Notes under the pieces: generated by a model
The model's input: only the letters and a program-made list of their open reading frames with translations
The model's database searches: none
Told to the model about the DNA's origin: nothing
Position numbers and translations under genes: made by a program
In this document: positions 5,298-7,415 of the stretch, piece after piece
How the letters are laid out: every line of letters starts with the position of its first letter
How positions within the stretch are numbered: the stretch's first letter is position 1
From: Pyrodictium delaneyi
Lineage (GTDB): Archaea > Thermoproteota > Thermoprotei_A > Sulfolobales > Pyrodictiaceae
Assembly (NCBI GenBank): GCA_015661645.1
Contig: DQVR01000029.1
Span: forward strand, 1 to 7,415
Length of the DNA: 7,415 bases
Reading direction: 5' to 3'

Positions 5298-6470
5298 ATG
5301 GGATACGAGTTGCCAGGCACAATGAGTACAAAGGCAGGATTAGCGGTAGCTATAGCTACAGTTGCGGCAGGAGTACTCCTACTTATACCCGCCCTGGGCC
5401 GCTACTGTGCCAGCTGCGTTACCGAGCGCAGCGTCTATCCATTCACAGTAATGATGACAGCTTACACTACATACGCTGGGCTCGCAGCAGGCCTAGTACT
5501 TGTTGCCTCACTCGGCAGACTCCTGGGCCGGCTTGACGATAAGTGGACTAGCCACATACTCTGGGCATCACTCGGCCTGCTAGTAGCAGCGTGGATAACA
5601 GTATTCCTCGACCTCGGCCGCCCAGATCACGCGGCCTGGCTTCTATTAAACTGGCAGTCCAGTAGCCGGGTAGCATGGATGCCGGTCTTCTATGCTGTAC
5701 TGGTACTGCCGCTACTGGTCATCCTCATCGGCTACGTGAGGGGAGACAATACCCGTTACCCCAAAGCGCTGCTAGTCGCTGCTATAGCTGCCGCTGTACT
5801 GCTTGAAGTCAACCTAGGTAGCGTATTCGGCTTCGCTGTAGGTGTGCCAGCCTGGAGTGGGCTCTACCCAGCATTCTCGTTCCTCGTAGCCGGGGTTGCC
5901 GGCGGAGCAGCAGCTGCAGCCCTCCTAGCACCCCTGGGTGCGAAGCTACACGGCTCCAGCGGTAAACCACCGGTGCGCCCCTTGGCTAGCCTGGCTGCTG
6001 GCGCCATGGTACTCTACCTCATAGTGGAGTGCTGGAGGCTACTACAGGCCGACTACTATCCAGGCCTACGCAGCTTCTACGAAGTTGTTGGCGCTGGTAT
6101 CTGGCTAGAACTAGGCCTCATGGTGGCTACGGTTGCTCTGCTACTACTAGCTTATGCGGCCCGGAGCTACCGTGTCCTAGCAGTGGCGTCGGTTATCCTA
6201 CTGGTCAGCCTAGTAGCTGCAAAGCATAGCTTCATCATACACGGCCAGGAGGCTAGACTAGAGTCCCAACTAGTAGCTCCCGTGAACCCGTACAAAGTCC
6301 TCTACGAGGGCACAGCGTATCACGTATCTGGCGCCGATGCGGCTGGCGTTGCAGCCGCGCTTCTGCTGGGCCTAGGCGTCTTCGCCCTAGGTGAAGTCCT
6401 TCTAGCTCTCGAGCCAGGTGAAAAACCTGCAAGGATGTTTCTCTTCCGTAGCATTGGAGGTAAAAGCTAA
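5298..6470 (+). CDS. NrfD/PsrC-family quinone-interacting membrane subunit of a molybdoenzyme complex
   Basis: This integral membrane protein of 390 residues should anchor the catalytic subunit and exchange electrons with the quinone pool. Hydrophobic segments lie at about 11-33, 49-72, 87-104, 126-147, 156-180, 188-211, 227-246, 262-287, 292-309 and 346-370, giving nine to ten helices. The family hallmark is the loop FLDLGRPDHAAW (103-114) followed by NWQSSSRVAW (118-127), corresponding to the D-LGRP and SxxSW-like motifs of NrfD/PsrC/SreC proteins. Length fits archaeal members. ATG 5298 matches the predicted start of a nearly leaderless transcript; ATG 5322 is an alternative that removes eight residues. 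The catalytic subunit gene follows after 19 bases. Membrane subunit first, catalytic second, is not the usual order, and the ferredoxin-like subunit gene is not between them. Confidence 0.88.
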   Translation: MGYELPGTMSTKAGLAVAIATVAAGVLLLIPALGRYCASCVTERSVYPFTVMMTAYTTYAGLAAGLVLVASLGRLLGRLDDKWTSHILWASLGLLVAAWITVFLDLGRPDHAAWLLLNWQSSSRVAWMPVFYAVLVLPLLVILIGYVRGDNTRYPKALLVAAIAAAVLLEVNLGSVFGFAVGVPAWSGLYPAFSFLVAGVAGGAAAAALLAPLGAKLHGSSGKPPVRPLASLAAGAMVLYLIVECWRLLQADYYPGLRSFYEVVGAGIWLELGLMVATVALLLLAYAARSYRVLAVASVILLVSLVAAKHSFIIHGQEARLESQLVAPVNPYKVLYEGTAYHVSGADAAGVAAALLLGLGVFALGEVLLALEPGEKPARMFLFRSIGGKS

Positions 6471-6476
6471 GCGTAA

Positions 6477-6484
6477 GGGGTGAT
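6477..6484 (+). promoter_or_regulatory. Strong ribosome binding site (GGGGTGAT) deciding a GTG start
   Basis: GGGGTGAT matches the archaeal anti-Shine-Dalgarno over eight bases and ends five bases before GTG 6490. This settles the start of the molybdoenzyme gene between tandem GTG codons at 6490 and 6493, and the in-frame TGA at 6481 excludes any start further upstream. Confidence 0.7.
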
Positions 6485-6489
6485 GTGTA

Positions 6490-7415
6490 GTGGTGGACGC
6501 TTCTAGACGTGAATTCCTCAAGGCCTTAGGAGCTGTGAGTGTAGCTGCTACTGTAGGCGGCGCTGTCCGGCCAGGTATAGGCAGGAGCGGGGTTGAGAGC
6601 CTCCAGCTAGCAGTTGGGTCTGTTGAGGGGCTAGTCCCTAGCGTGTGTAGAATGTGTACCGCTAGCTGCAGTATACTGGTACGTGTAAGAAACGGGAAAC
6701 CGGAGAGGATAGTGGGTAATCAGCGTGCCGAGGTGCTTAACGCCTCTGCAGTATGCGCACGCGGCAATATGGGCATACTACGTACTATGAGCCCTGACAG
6801 GCCGAGAGCACCCCTAGTGAGGACAGGCAGTAGTAGAGGCTCGTGGGGCTTCCGGGAGGCTAGCTGGGACGAGGCGATAACAAGGGCGGCAGAGGCTCTG
6901 AGAAAGATACGCGGGGAAGGCAGGCCCGACAAGCTCATAGTAATCCTGGGCGAGGTCGGCTGTGCTGTCTACCTAGCCCACGTAGGGGTCTTTGCAAAGG
7001 TCTTTGGCACGCCAAACATGATAAGCATACCCTTGTCAACATGCATAATGCCTAAGGGCATGGCGTGGGGTGTCACCGGCCTCGCGGGCAAGCATACCCA
7101 GATAGTGCCTGACTATGCTAGGACAAGGTACTTCCTATCGTTCGGCAGGAACCTGGGCGGAGCTGTAGCCGTAGGACAGACAAGGAAAGCTGGTACAACT
7201 GTCCGTGACTATAAGCTAGTAGTCCTCGATCCCCGGCTGAGCGAGTGGGCAGCCCTAGCTGATGAGTGGGTCAAGATCCGGCCTGGCACAGACCTTGCGT
7301 TCCTCCTAGCAATGATAAACGTGATCCTCGCGGAGAAGTTATACGACGAAGACTACCTAGTGCGTTACACTAATGCGCCAATGCTGATAAGCGGCAACGG
7401 CTATGCACCCGTGAA
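6490..7415 (+). CDS. Tat-exported molybdopterin oxidoreductase catalytic subunit, PsrA/PhsA/SreA-like (3' end outside window)
   Basis: The frame from GTG 6490 stays open to the right edge, giving 308 residues of a protein normally 750-1000 long. A twin-arginine signal opens it: SRREFLKALG (5-14) followed by a short hydrophobic run, so the folded enzyme should act outside the membrane. The 4Fe-4S domain shows Cys53, Cys56, Cys60 (CRMCTASC) and Cys89 (AVCARGNMG). SWDEAI (125-130) is the usual lead into the cofactor-binding domain. PLSTC (181-185) places Cys185 where the Mo/W ligand sits in PsrA, PhsA and related enzymes. VLDPRLSEWAALADEWVKIRPGTD follows as the typical cofactor-contacting strand and turn, with ADEW..IRPGTD strongly family-like. 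With the NrfD-type partner 19 bases upstream, a quinol-linked polysulfide, sulfur, thiosulfate or tetrathionate reductase is likely; the substrate cannot be fixed from this part. Confidence 0.92.
   Translation, partial: MVDASRREFLKALGAVSVAATVGGAVRPGIGRSGVESLQLAVGSVEGLVPSVCRMCTASCSILVRVRNGKPERIVGNQRAEVLNASAVCARGNMGILRTMSPDRPRAPLVRTGSSRGSWGFREASWDEAITRAAEALRKIRGEGRPDKLIVILGEVGCAVYLAHVGVFAKVFGTPNMISIPLSTCIMPKGMAWGVTGLAGKHTQIVPDYARTRYFLSFGRNLGGAVAVGQTRKAGTTVRDYKLVVLDPRLSEWAALADEWVKIRPGTDLAFLLAMINVILAEKLYDEDYLVRYTNAPMLISGNGYAPV

Noticed and set aside
5255..5536. 93-codon forward frame overlapping the NrfD-type gene start
   Set aside because: It covers the promoter TATA box and is out of frame with the well-supported membrane protein; composition is not protein-like.
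1..7415. CRISPR array, tRNA, rRNA or intact insertion sequence
   Set aside because: No regularly spaced direct repeats, no tRNA-like T-arm motif in a suitable context, and no transposase-like frame were seen.

Overview
The window looks like chromosomal DNA of a hyperthermophilic crenarchaeon, most likely of the Pyrodictiaceae/Hyperthermus type. This is an inference from several traits: moderate-to-high GC with heavy use of ATA, CTA, AGG and GTA codons, frequent TTG and GTG starts, Shine-Dalgarno motifs of the GGTG/GGAGG type, TATA-box promoters with short leaders, and a membrane-bound molybdenum/tungsten respiratory enzyme. I could not run a search, so the lineage is a best guess.

Layout, all on the + strand. 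Positions 1-551 hold the C-terminal part of an ABC-2 type transporter permease. Positions 594-2233 hold a two-gene NAD-biosynthesis operon, nadC followed by nadX, overlapping by four bases. Together these can make iminoaspartate from aspartate and turn quinolinate into nicotinate mononucleotide; the quinolinate synthase (nadA) that links the two steps is not in the window. Positions 2272-3404 look empty at first, but when read across frames they hold a heavily decayed gene of the DUF917 / S-methyl-thiohydantoin-desulfurase-like family. About ten fragments in three frames follow one another in the order expected for an intact protein of roughly 370 residues. This is the main finding.

Positions 3434-4231 encode an unrecognised protein with an HExxH motif (HEAVH), a possible zinc peptidase. 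Positions 4371-4919 encode a small exported or membrane-anchored protein with a WWHGHHG motif and a beta-rich C-terminal half. A 378-base non-coding stretch (4920-5297) then carries a terminator-like hairpin, a 24-bp near-perfect palindrome, a nested two-tier inverted repeat and an AT-rich promoter.

From 5298 to the right edge runs a respiratory operon: an NrfD/PsrC-type quinone-interacting membrane subunit, then the start of a Tat-exported molybdopterin catalytic subunit with a 4Fe-4S site (PsrA/PhsA/SreA-like), cut by the window edge. Together they suggest a quinol-linked reductase on the outer face of the membrane, plausibly for sulfur or polysulfide. The electron-transfer iron-sulfur subunit that normally joins the two is not seen and may lie downstream.
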